A stretch of DNA of 9,792 nt from DASPTR01 sp964475545 (GCA_964475545.1 CAYYXF010000051.1:1-9792); one strand, 5' to 3'. Numbered from the stretch's first letter, positions 1 through 6,262 are shown. Notes: a model not told the origin generated them from the sequence alone. Made by a program: numbers and translations.

Positions 1-118
1 GGTGTAGCACAAGGCAGCTAAAACACAATCTTCGTTTCTTTCGGTTGAGATTGGGGGTAGGGTGAAAAACACTCTTCACCATCCCTATATTGTTTCCTCT
101 TCGGAGGTGCAAAACAAA

Positions 119-544
119 ATGGTAGTCCAAATAAAAGAATACGGTTCAGCAGAAGAAATAGCCGAAACTTTGGAAAAGGAGATATCGGAAACAAAAAGCA
201 CGTTAGGCGAGTATCTACGTCGCCTAGATGATATCAGAGCTCTAGCTGAGAAGTCCAAGAAAATCCACGAGGTCGTCATGAAACTAGCTGGCAAGAAAGC
301 CGTATCTGAGAGCCTTGGCGAAATCTCTATCGGGAGCCTAAGCTTGATCCTGGACGCTAATCCGTTCCATGAACTCACAGCCATAGAACAAGTGGTCCGA
401 AGCCACCAGGAAAGACTGCTCGTACTTCAGAAGGCACGTGAAGCACTGAAATGGCTCGATCAACTTGGAGACACTGAGGGCCTAAAGTATCTTGTCTTGG
501 AGAGCGACGGTGTCCCTGAACGCATACTTTTCCGAATATCCTAA
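119..544 (+). CDS. Coiled-coil protein of unknown function, first gene of Roadblock cassette
   Basis: I do not recognise a named family. The protein is about 141 residues, acidic and almost wholly helical. A first heptad-like helix (about residues 10-55, rich in E/K/L) is followed by a Gly/Ser-containing turn and a second helical part ending near the C-terminus, so it probably forms an antiparallel coiled coil. I place the start at the ATG at 119 because GGAGGTG lies at 103-109 with 9 nt spacing. A GTG at 62 would add 19 residues with no obvious fold, although a G-rich run at 53-57 precedes it. The stop is 22 nt before the next gene's likely ATG and the three genes share one strand, so an operon is likely. 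By inference it could be the coiled-coil partner of the two Roadblock-like proteins downstream. No catalytic motif or membrane segment is visible. Confidence 0.8.
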   Translation: MVVQIKEYGSAEEIAETLEKEISETKSTLGEYLRRLDDIRALAEKSKKIHEVVMKLAGKKAVSESLGEISIGSLSLILDANPFHELTAIEQVVRSHQERLLVLQKAREALKWLDQLGDTEGLKYLVLESDGVPERILFRIS

Positions 545-566
545 AATAAGCATCGAAGTGAAAAAA

Positions 567-1376
567 ATGGACAATGACCTCTACTCTTTTGCCCTAAAAA
601 ACACTTTGGACGAAATCCGAAATCTATGCCCAGACCTAAAGAACGCGTTCATGTTCAAAGAAGACGGTGAACTCACAGCAGCTGACGAAAACACCCCTCA
701 GAAAACCATCTTAAACATCGTTGACGCGTTTGACGGCCTGCTGGAAAAGGCGGACACCGTGGGCGGAATCGAACTGATAGCAATTGAGGGTAACAAGGGT
801 GGAGCAAACGTTTCCCACATGAATAATCATTACCTTGTCACGGTTACTTCAGAGAACGCAGATAAGAACTACGTGAACACCACAACTCACATTCTTGTTA
901 CAACTGTTCTTAAGCTGCTAGAGAAAATCAGCCCTGCCCCCCTCAAGAACCATCCCCCCGAAACTGAAACAAGGCCGGAAATTCCAGCAATCAAAACCTG
1001 CGAAGAACCCGCAGAACAACCTGCTGAAAAACCTGCAACAGTAGAACCTGAACAATCAACAAAGCCTGAAGCACTGCAGGAAGAACCTACAGCAAGCCAG
1101 TTTATGGTTGAAGACATTGGAGGTTTGCTGGTGTCAGCAGACACGGTGCGATTAGACAAGGAAACGCTGTTGCAGTGGCAAGAGCTCTACGAAGACAGAA
1201 ATATCGAGGAAGTTGAAATTGAAACGTTCGAAGGGAAATCAGCGCGTTGCAAGATCAAGCCCATAAAGGATTCGAAACAAGATGGCAAAGGGATTGTGCA
1301 AATACCGCAGAAAATTCAGCGCACGCTAGAGATTAGGAAGGGCGAGCTCGTCAAAGTCAAACCTATATTAGAGTAA
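567..1376 (+). CDS. Roadblock/LC7-like protein with C-terminal AbrB-like segment
   Basis: This 269-residue protein appears to have three parts. Residues 1-121 alternate helix and strand in the way Roadblock/LC7 proteins do (a short strand ending in an acidic Asp-Gly turn at 32-34, a long helix, two strands around 68-94, a closing helix 102-120). Residues 122-178 are a disordered linker with repeated P-E-x-P units. Residues 179-269 end in a GIVQIP...LEIRKGE..KVKP pattern (242-266) resembling the swapped-hairpin AbrB/SpoVT fold. Roadblock proteins typically bind or regulate small Ras-like GTPases, as MglB does for MglA; no GTPase is encoded in the window. The ATG at 567 is preferred because upstream in-frame TTG (492) and GTG (558) starts add residues that shadow the previous gene. 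The ribosome binding site is weak, suggesting coupling to the upstream gene. The fold assignment is from pattern only. Confidence 0.75.
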   Translation: MDNDLYSFALKNTLDEIRNLCPDLKNAFMFKEDGELTAADENTPQKTILNIVDAFDGLLEKADTVGGIELIAIEGNKGGANVSHMNNHYLVTVTSENADKNYVNTTTHILVTTVLKLLEKISPAPLKNHPPETETRPEIPAIKTCEEPAEQPAEKPATVEPEQSTKPEALQEEPTASQFMVEDIGGLLVSADTVRLDKETLLQWQELYEDRNIEEVEIETFEGKSARCKIKPIKDSKQDGKGIVQIPQKIQRTLEIRKGELVKVKPILE

Positions 1377-1391
1377 GAAAGGCAATGGGTC

Positions 1392-1787
1392 ATGACAAAG
1401 AAAAAGAGAGGAATCCAGATGATCGGTCAAGTTACTGAACCAATTGCTATAGACTTAACTGTATCTGTCGATGACTTACGAGCGAAGCTGGAAGAGATCC
1501 AGAAGCAGGATGGAGTCATAGGCTACATACTGAGAAACACTAGTTCTGCCTCAATAGACCTCAAGGACCCGGCAAAACTGATAGACTATGCACTTCTTTC
1601 TTCTTCAGCATTGGACGCAAGCGAAGAGCTTTCAGAACTTTTCGCTCTGGGCAACGTAAGAAGCGTACTAGTTGAAGGAAAAAATATCAAGATGCTGTCT
1701 CTGATCGTGGATGGAAACAGAATAAGCGTCTTTATGGAGAAGAATGTTGACAGTGAAGTTCTCAGGAAGACTCTATGCGAAAAATAG
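1392..1787 (+). CDS. Stand-alone Roadblock/LC7-like protein
   Basis: The protein is about 131 residues, the size of a single Roadblock/LC7 domain plus short tails. It shows a helix around residues 25-40, a strand with GYILRN, a helix about 62-82, then two strands around 88-116 (VRSVLVEGK, MLSLIVDGNRISVFME) separated by short turns. That matches the domain's strand-helix-strand-strand-helix order and its usual SVLVEG/LSLIVDG type strand pattern. The ATG at 1392 is 15 nt after the previous stop with a GAAAGG-like site. The ATG at 1419, preceded by GAGAGG at 1406-1411 with 7 nt spacing, would drop a basic nine-residue leader and is equally credible. It lies third in the cassette, so it could heterodimerise with the Roadblock half of the preceding protein. 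That is inference; partner and substrate are unknown. Confidence 0.75.
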   Translation: MTKKKRGIQMIGQVTEPIAIDLTVSVDDLRAKLEEIQKQDGVIGYILRNTSSASIDLKDPAKLIDYALLSSSALDASEELSELFALGNVRSVLVEGKNIKMLSLIVDGNRISVFMEKNVDSEVLRKTLCEK

Positions 1788-1807
1788 CCTAGTTGACAAT
1801 TCCTGCC

Positions 1808-1829
1808 TTGTTTTTGTCTTCTCATTTTT
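1808..1829 (+). terminator. T-run terminator after Roadblock cassette
   Basis: Two T5 runs (1811-1815 and 1825-1829) lie 20-45 nt after the last stop of the cassette. Archaeal RNA polymerase terminates at non-hairpin T-runs in the non-template strand, so this is a reasonable end of the operon. No stem is needed or seen. Confidence 0.45.
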
Positions 1830-1860
1830 ATCACGTCTGCATATTTCAGCTTTCAGAACG

Positions 1861-1868
1861 TTTAAATG
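1861..1868 (+). promoter_or_regulatory. TATA-like box upstream of HTH_45 gene
   Basis: TTTAAATG is a good archaeal TATA-box match 75 bp before the GTG at 1936. A second AT-rich candidate, TTATATTG, is at 1882-1889 and would give a shorter leader. The leader contains TAGCC (1911-1915) and GGCTA (1925-1929), which could pair and occlude the AGGGG ribosome binding site at 1922-1926. Which box is used cannot be told from sequence. Confidence 0.4.
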
Positions 1869-1935
1869 ACTGTTTTCAGCTATTATATTGGGGGAAGGGA
1901 GAGACCTAAATAGCCTATTCGAGGGGCTATAGCGG

Positions 1936-2229
1936 GTGAGTTTGTTGATTCGGAATGGAAAACGCGAGAGCCACAACCATCGTGGTCGTCTTGATATTAT
2001 TGCAGATATCTTGGATGCGGCTCGCGGAGGAATCAAGAGAACTTATTTGATGTATCAATGTAATCTGAGTTTTAGGCAACTCACATCCTATTCGCTTTTT
2101 CTGGTCAAGCAGGGCTTCCTATGCACGATCGCACGAGAAGAAGGCTCAAGAAGCAGATCTTTTCAGGTTACTGAAAAGGGTAGAGAATTTCTGAAAGCCT
2201 ATGAGGGCTTGAAGTCTCTTATGCAGTAG
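1936..2229 (+). CDS. HTH_45-type winged-helix DNA-binding protein
   Basis: This 97-residue predicted transcription regulator matches the archaeal HTH_45 winged-helix pattern: a basic start, RGRLDIIADILDAA (helix 1, about 17-30), GGIKRTYLMYQCNLSFRQLTSYSLFLVKQG with recognition helix about 45-58, a wing at 63-77, and the characteristic end TEKGREFLKAYEGLKSL. It has no extra sensing domain. The GTG start is preceded by GAGGGG at 1921-1926. It has its own promoter region (1861 onwards) and faces a second winged-helix gene on the opposite strand, their 3' ends overlapping by 11 bp. The DNA target is unknown. Family assignment is firm from the pattern; the regulated genes are not inferable. Confidence 0.88.
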   Translation: MSLLIRNGKRESHNHRGRLDIIADILDAARGGIKRTYLMYQCNLSFRQLTSYSLFLVKQGFLCTIAREEGSRSRSFQVTEKGREFLKAYEGLKSLMQ

Positions 2230-2551
2230 TTGTCTGCGCCAAGAACTCCTGAGCTATTTTGTTAAGCTTGATCTTCTTTTTTTCTTCGTCGTTCACTGTG
2301 AAATTGTATTCTTTGAAGAAAGCTGTTATGCGCTCAAGCTGGGGTTCACCAATTTTCATTCTTTCTTGTATCTCATCCAGCGTGTGCCATCTTCCATCGC
2401 TGAGTAATTCGAGAATGTTCGCCATCTTTGAGGTCGTCAGGAAATCCCTCTGAAGTGTTATTCGTTTGTTGGTAGTTGGATAAATGTCTTGTGAGTTTCT
2501 GTTCTGGTTTTGTTTTTCAGAACTTAATTCTAGAACGAAAAGTGCCAACAT
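2219..2551 (-). CDS. Small winged-helix DNA-binding protein
   Basis: The C-terminal 69 residues form a compact winged helix: MANILELLSDGRWHTLDEI (helix 1 and turn), a helix-turn-helix continuing through QERMKIGEPQLERITAFFKEY with the recognition helix in PQLERITAFF, then a short wing (FTVNDEEKKKIKLN) and a final helix. The SDGRWHTLDEI motif is typical of archaeal wHTH regulators. The start is uncertain. ATG at 2551 gives 110 residues with a low-complexity N-terminal part. ATG at 2425 gives only the 69-residue domain and fits an ATTTATCC-like box upstream at about 2478-2486, but AGAGGG sits too far (about 18 nt) to serve it well. The gene converges on the HTH_45 gene with an 11-bp tail overlap. 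Its target is unknown. Confidence 0.72.
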   Translation of the reverse strand: MLALFVLELSSEKQNQNRNSQDIYPTTNKRITLQRDFLTTSKMANILELLSDGRWHTLDEIQERMKIGEPQLERITAFFKEYNFTVNDEEKKKIKLNKIAQEFLAQTTTA

Positions 2552-2713
2552 CAATAGAATTATTCATGTACTTTGGCAAGCTTGAGTGTAGCTGGGTTTT
2601 GCATACGGCATAGATTATTTGGCAGAAGCCTTGACCGAAGCCTTTGCAGGCTCCAGCAAAGTCTTTATCAAAAGCGGTACAGCAGTAGTGTTAATCAGCG
2701 GAGAACATACTTC

Positions 2714-3553
2714 ATGCCACGTGACTTTGACTGGGTACAGATTCTCAATCAATGCAAATGCAGAGTGCAGGAACAGATTCGCCCGCTTCTGGCAAGTTCA
2801 CGCGGACCTCAACCAGAATTGGGTATGGGAGCAGGCGGTGATCCTATAAAGCAGATCGACTTAGCAGCCGAAGAGGCAATAGTGAGCACGCTGGAAGAGC
2901 ATGAAATCTCGTTCACGCTGATAAGTGAAGAATCAGGCCTCAAAGAGTATGGCAAGGATCCTCAGAAGTGCTATGTGACCACTGACCCTGTGGACGGCAC
3001 AACAAACCTTACGAGAGGAATACCTTTCTATGCGACATCAATCGCCATATCCACGAAACCAATGTTGAGCACGGTATACGCAGCACTGGTAGCTGACTTG
3101 TTTCATGACGTCACTTACATGGCTCAGAGAGAGAAAGGATCTCGACGCAACAATAGGGAAATCACTCCTTCCAGAAACACGACGCTCGAAGAAGCAGTAA
3201 TAGGGATAGACCTAAACTCCTACAGAGTCCAAAAAATAGCTTCCCAACTGACCAACCTAATCCAAGAAACGAAGCATATACGCCACTTCGGAGCTAACGC
3301 GCTAGAGCTATGCTATGTTGCAGATGGGACCACAGACGGGTTCATAGACATACGTGGAAAACTCAGGGCAACAGACATGGCTGCCGGCTGGCTAATAATA
3401 AAGGAGGCTGGAGCCGAAATAACCTCACCTGAAGGAAAAGCGCTAAACTTCAAGCTCAGCCCGAAGCAAAAAGTGGAATTTGTGGCCTCTGCAAACCGGA
3501 AAATGCTAAGAATCATACTCAACCTGATAAAGCGAAAAAAGGAAAAAGAATGA
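2714..3553 (+). CDS. Inositol-monophosphatase / fructose-1,6-bisphosphatase family enzyme
   Basis: This 279-residue protein is a Mg-dependent phosphatase of the IMPase superfamily. Archaeal members hydrolyse inositol-1-phosphate, fructose-1,6-bisphosphate, or both, in gluconeogenesis and inositol synthesis. Visible motifs are GGDP..QIDLAAEEAI (41-56), the metal-binding SEESG (E72/E73), DPVDGTTN (91-98) with both catalytic Asp residues, the FGANALELCYVADGTTDGFID core, and ATDMAAG (219-225). The last is the second signature, with Asp221 kept and the common Trp before it replaced. Length is close to the usual 250-270, with a basic KRKKEKE tail. The ATG at 2714 has GGAGA at 2699-2703; upstream in-frame TTG at 2573 would add 47 non-homologous-looking residues. 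Its stop overlaps the next start as ATGA, so the two are translationally coupled. Which substrate it prefers cannot be decided here. Confidence 0.9.
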   Translation: MPRDFDWVQILNQCKCRVQEQIRPLLASSRGPQPELGMGAGGDPIKQIDLAAEEAIVSTLEEHEISFTLISEESGLKEYGKDPQKCYVTTDPVDGTTNLTRGIPFYATSIAISTKPMLSTVYAALVADLFHDVTYMAQREKGSRRNNREITPSRNTTLEEAVIGIDLNSYRVQKIASQLTNLIQETKHIRHFGANALELCYVADGTTDGFIDIRGKLRATDMAAGWLIIKEAGAEITSPEGKALNFKLSPKQKVEFVASANRKMLRIILNLIKRKKEKE

Positions 3554-4386
3554 TATCTCCACTTTGGCCACACTCAGCCGCGCTGATCAAAACGCGGCAG
3601 ACCCGAATCATGGTAATAGCTGACCTGCACATAGGCTGGGAAATGGCCCTGTCAAGAAAGGGCATACATGTACCGACGCAAACGCCGAGGCTTCTGCAGA
3701 GACTGAAGAATCTCCTATCTGAGTACAAGCCGGAGGAACTGATGATTTTGGGCGACGTTAAACATACGGTCGCAACTGCCGAAATAGGCGAATGGCATGA
3801 CGTCCCAGAGTTCTTCAATGAGCTCAGAAGGCACGTTCGGAGAATTCATATAATCCGCGGCAACCATGATGGTAACCTCGAACCGCTACTGCCAGAAAAC
3901 ATTGAATTACTTCCCGCAACTGGTGTCATACTGGGGAAAGTGGGCTTTTTCCATGGACACCAGTGGCCGCCACCGAGCATCTTAACATGTAAGACGCTGG
4001 TGATGGGGCACGTCCATCCTGTTGTTGCTCTGCGGGATCCTGCTGGCTTTAGAATAACCAGACAAGTCTGGATAAAAGCAGACTGTGGCCGAAGGCAACT
4101 AGCAGAAACGTTGATTCAAAAGTATAAACACAAAACCGGAACGAAACCCGAGGTTTCGCATTACAACGCCGCATCTAAAAACCTCCAGCTTTTCATAATG
4201 CCCTCATTCAACGATTTCCTTGGAGGAAGACCGCTGAATGAGAGAAGGTTTTGTCGAGATGCTAAGGCTGAGATGGTTGTCGGTCCGATTTTTCGGTCAG
4301 AAGCTGTTGATATGGAGGGGGCAGAGACGTATCTTCTGGATGGCAGCTACTTGGGAACACTGGGTCAGCTCAGAACACTAAGCTGA
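3550..4386 (+). CDS. Archaeal metallophosphoesterase (TIGR00024/COG1407-like, SbcD-related)
   Basis: This 278-residue calcineurin-like phosphoesterase carries the two-metal site motifs in order: ADLHIG (D25, H27), LGDVKH (D69), GNHD (104-107), HGH (135-137) and GHVHP (153-157). It also has the later MPSFNDFLGG.PLN segment that distinguishes the archaeal SbcD-related family, often found near helicases or nucleases. The biochemical substrate of this family is not well defined; nuclease or phosphodiesterase activity is possible. It overlaps the IMPase-family gene by 4 nt (ATGA at 3550-3553) and so is probably expressed with it. All metal-binding positions appear intact and the length is full for the family. 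A hand-off of substrate between the two enzymes is speculative. Confidence 0.92.
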   Translation: MISPLWPHSAALIKTRQTRIMVIADLHIGWEMALSRKGIHVPTQTPRLLQRLKNLLSEYKPEELMILGDVKHTVATAEIGEWHDVPEFFNELRRHVRRIHIIRGNHDGNLEPLLPENIELLPATGVILGKVGFFHGHQWPPPSILTCKTLVMGHVHPVVALRDPAGFRITRQVWIKADCGRRQLAETLIQKYKHKTGTKPEVSHYNAASKNLQLFIMPSFNDFLGGRPLNERRFCRDAKAEMVVGPIFRSEAVDMEGAETYLLDGSYLGTLGQLRTLS

Positions 4387-4404
4387 AACTAGTCTAGCAT
4401 AATG

Positions 4405-4443
4405 TTTATACATCATAGCTTTGTTCACACTTTAACAAGGTGG
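4405..4443 (+). promoter_or_regulatory. Promoter and ribosome binding site of Hsp20 gene
   Basis: TTTATACA at 4405-4412 is a clear TATA-box match. Transcription would start about 25 bp later, near 4430-4436, giving a short leader that contains AGGTGG at 4438-4443, 7 nt before the ATG. The box sits within ATGTTTATACATCAT, which has weak dyad symmetry, and could be a site for a heat-shock repressor; that last point is conjecture. Confidence 0.65.
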
Positions 4444-4450
4444 AAAAAAA

Positions 4451-5050
4451 ATGCCACTTGGCGAGGACGATTATCCTGAATGGTTCAGAAAAAAGGGCTC
4501 TCCTTTCTTCAGAAGCTGGGATTTCGAGGACATTGACAAGATGTTCCACGAAATGGAAAAAATGATGGAAGAGGAATTCAAGAACTTCACCTCACAAGTT
4601 CCGAAGGACTATGTTAGGGAACGTAAACTCCCAGACGGCTCAACAACTCGTGAATTCGGGCCATTCGTTTATGGTTACAGTGTGAAAATAGGCCCAGACG
4701 GGAAACCCGAGATCAACCAGTTTGGAAACCTCAAGCCGACTCGCCGTGGGCCACAAGTGAAGGAAGAACGTGAGCCGCTGGTTGACATAATAGAAACGGA
4801 TGGAGAGGTTCATGTTGTGGCAGAATTACCTGGCGTGGATAAAAAAGACATAAAACTGCATGGAACAGAAGAGACGCTGACCATATCGGTTGAAATTCCG
4901 CAGCGCAGATACTACAAGGAAGTCCGATTGCCTGCAAAAGTTAAAGTGAACGAAGCGAGAACCGGATACAAAAACGGCGTTTTGGAAATCACGTTCCCCA
5001 AAGTCACAGATGAAAAGAAACCGAAAGGCGAACCGATCAAAATAGACTAG
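4451..5050 (+). CDS. Hsp20/alpha-crystallin small heat-shock protein
   Basis: This is a 199-residue ATP-independent chaperone that would hold unfolded proteins in the cytosol as large oligomers. The alpha-crystallin domain covers about 108-185: EPLVDIIETDGEVHVVAELPG at its start, PGVDKKDIKLHG, and the A-x(6)-GVL signature (A169, G176-V177-L178). The C-terminal I-x-I oligomerisation motif is I196-K197-I198. The N-terminal half is acidic and Met/Glu/Phe-rich (FEDIDKMFHEMEKMMEEEF), followed by the GYSVKIGPDGKPE..QFGN block common in archaeal members. The start has AGGTGG 7 nt upstream and an obvious TATA box, so the gene is probably independently transcribed. The SWIM gene follows 54 nt after its stop and may be co-transcribed. 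Confidence 0.95.
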   Translation: MPLGEDDYPEWFRKKGSPFFRSWDFEDIDKMFHEMEKMMEEEFKNFTSQVPKDYVRERKLPDGSTTREFGPFVYGYSVKIGPDGKPEINQFGNLKPTRRGPQVKEEREPLVDIIETDGEVHVVAELPGVDKKDIKLHGTEETLTISVEIPQRRYYKEVRLPAKVKVNEARTGYKNGVLEITFPKVTDEKKPKGEPIKID

Positions 5051-5104
5051 CCCGACCCGTCAACGCGCGTTCTTGACCGACACGTTCCAATGAGGTCTGC
5101 CCAC

Positions 5105-5515
5105 ATGGATCAAAGCTCAGAGGCTGACATCCTAAGCATAGCTTGCAAAGAGGCAAAGGCAGAGGATAAGTTAACTGGCAAAAACTTGACGAAACTCTAC
5201 GAGTCTTTCGGTCAACGTTTCACAAGGGCCTTTGAAGCCTTAACGGAAAACAGGGTCAAGAAGTATGTTTTCAAGCCAAGCGGGAAAATAATTTGGATCG
5301 TTGTGGGAAAGGAACGAGACTACCTCATAATGCCGCAGGCCGAGTTCTGCACGTGTGATGATTTCTACTTCCGCGTTCTGGACAGGCAAGTGCATCTTTG
5401 CTATCATCTTATCGCCCAAAAAATCGCCAACTCTCTGGAATGGTATGAGACCATAGATGAACGCGATGACCTCTATGATTCCTTAATGACGGAGTGGAAG
5501 AAACCTACTCCTTAA
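5105..5515 (+). CDS. SWIM zinc-finger protein
   Basis: This 136-residue protein has a SWIM-type zinc motif C-x-C-x14-C-x-H (C82, C84, C99, H101). SWIM domains bind zinc and mediate nucleic-acid or protein contacts. The preceding half is helix then two strands (KKYVFKPSGKIIWIVVG...DYLIMP), as in small single-SWIM archaeal proteins. Homologues in this class include the archaeal relatives of Shu2/SWS1, which act with RecA/RadA paralogues in recombination; whether this protein belongs there is inference and no RadA paralogue is in the window. The ATG at 5105 is chosen because GAGGT at 5092-5096 is 8 nt away; the ATG at 5090 overlaps that site and would add five residues. It lies 54 nt after Hsp20, same strand. 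The C-terminus is acidic (ETIDERDDLYDS). Confidence 0.85.
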   Translation: MDQSSEADILSIACKEAKAEDKLTGKNLTKLYESFGQRFTRAFEALTENRVKKYVFKPSGKIIWIVVGKERDYLIMPQAEFCTCDDFYFRVLDRQVHLCYHLIAQKIANSLEWYETIDERDDLYDSLMTEWKKPTP

Positions 5516-5524
5516 ATATTTAAA
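5512..5524 (+). promoter_or_regulatory. Palindromic TATA-like element before microprotein gene
   Basis: TTAAATATTTAA at 5512-5523 is a perfect 12-bp palindrome and, with A5524, provides a TTTAAA box at 5519-5524. It overlaps the stop codon of the SWIM gene and lies 35-45 bp before the ATG at 5559, correct for an archaeal promoter with a 10-15 nt leader. Confidence 0.45.
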
Positions 5525-5558
5525 CTCCAAATGTAGATGCATTACGGAGACAGCGACA

Positions 5559-5675
5559 ATGGATGTAGGAGCATACTTTGAAATACTCAAATATGTGCTT
5601 ATGACAGCAACATTCGTAGCTTTAATTTTGATTTTCCTGTACGCCTTCTATGGCAAAGAAGAAAAAGAAGAATAA
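5559..5675 (+). CDS. 38-residue single-span membrane microprotein
   Basis: The small open frame runs from ATG 5559 to TAA 5673-5675. The peptide has a short soluble N-terminus (MDVGAYFEILKY), one hydrophobic helix (residues 13-31, VLMTATFVALILIFLYAFY) and a charged tail (GKEEKEE). This is a convincing one-pass membrane topology. GGAGA at 5546-5550 is 8 nt before the ATG and a TATA-like palindrome lies further upstream. I do not recognise a family. Its stop is 7 nt from the convergent stop of the frameshifted DUF131 gene, so it fills a gap with no other explanation. It may be an accessory subunit of a membrane complex; the function is unknown. Confidence 0.68.
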   Translation: MDVGAYFEILKYVLMTATFVALILIFLYAFYGKEEKEE

Positions 5676-5682
5676 GAATAGC

Positions 5683-6011
5683 CTAAGAATTTGTCTCTTT
5701 CCGTCTTTTACGTGCCAGAAGAAGAGCCATGATAGTCAACATTGCAAGTACCGCAGCAACCAGAATCGTCCAAAATGGCTCAGAACACGCACCCATCACT
5801 ATTGGGATAGGCCCCAAAAATATGACGGCACCAAAATTTGCCGAGCTGCCATGACGTAAAATAGGGACACAACCACCAAGAGCATCATTCGTATGAGAAC
5901 TATCAGAATTCCGACTACAAGCAAAAGTAGAAATGTACGAGAATAGCCCAACTCGCCTGTTGCCCTGTTTGCGGCTTTCTCTCCTGTTACAACGTGCAAG
6001 TTCTCGCTCAC
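5683..6011 (-). pseudogene. DUF131-family membrane protein, frameshifted
   Basis: The frame starting at the GTG 6011 gives a soluble N-terminus (MSENLHVVTGEKAANRATG) and one strong transmembrane helix, then runs into a stop near 5799. A second frame (-1 relative to it) continues to TAG at 5683-5685 and encodes AVIFLGPIPIVMG, the signature of DUF131/TIGR00304, followed by a second transmembrane helix and a basic tail (ARKRRKE). Joined, they make a normal 109-residue family member. The break lies at or near the T4 run on the minus strand (5858-5861); restoring one T there gives a continuous reading through about residue 51. It overlaps the upstream DUF131 gene by GTGA and is probably in the same transcript. 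It could be a real decay mutation, a sequencing/assembly error, or less likely recoding. Confidence 0.78.
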
Positions 6012-6262
6012 CTAGACACCAGATAATGCAAAACCATCATGATCGCAAGAACCATGGTTAGCAGGAGTGAAAGCAACAGAATTCTCTCAATCGATTCCTT
6101 GTCTGTTCCAAAAACTGTCGGTATGAACCCGATCATTGTCGCTCCTCCGCTCCGCGCCTTATCCTTAGCATTTGAAAAGAAAAACAGAATGGTTGTAACC
6201 AGGATCACAGCAATCCTGATAAATATCAGGACTATGCAAAGCTCGTAAAGCACCGTTGCATC
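6008..6262 (-). CDS. DUF131/TIGR00304-family membrane protein
   Basis: The protein is a small two-span archaeal membrane protein of unknown function. The family signature is present in altered form as GGATMIGFIPTVFG (about residues 39-52 of the 84-residue form), where most members have GPIPIVFG; Pro is replaced by Phe and Ile by Thr. Hydrophobic helices lie at about 7-30 and 61-80. I prefer the GTG at 6262: GGAGGT at 6277-6282 precedes it and the TTTAAA box at 6313-6318 would place the transcript start near 6290, after the TTG at 6307 that gives a 99-residue form. The GGAGGT-GTG gap of about 14 nt is longer than ideal. The TGA stop overlaps the next GTG start (GTGA), so the two paralogues are translationally coupled. 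Confidence 0.8.
   Translation of the reverse strand, partial: DATVLYELCIVLIFIRIAVILVTTILFFFSNAKDKARSGGATMIGFIPTVFGTDKESIERILLLSLLLTMVLAIMMVLHYLVSR

Noticed and set aside
1..118. End of an upstream gene
   Set aside because: All frames stop within 63 bases and none shows recognisable protein; too short to support.
492..566. TTG-start extension of the Roadblock-AbrB gene
   Set aside because: It overlaps the end of the upstream coiled-coil gene in another frame and adds residues with no Roadblock-like pattern; the ATG at 567 fits better.
1000..1095. Tandem DNA repeat
   Set aside because: The GAAxxACCT-like recurrence reflects the Pro/Glu-rich linker; units are irregular in length and sequence.
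2573..2713. 47-residue N-terminal extension of the IMPase-family protein
   Set aside because: The residues (Arg/Ser/Gln-rich) do not resemble the family N-terminus, and the ATG at 2714 has a GGAGA site.
5799..5857. Tail of the short DUF131 frame (ILVPSYFWGLSQ)
   Set aside because: It is out-of-frame translation after the break; the other frame holds the family motif.
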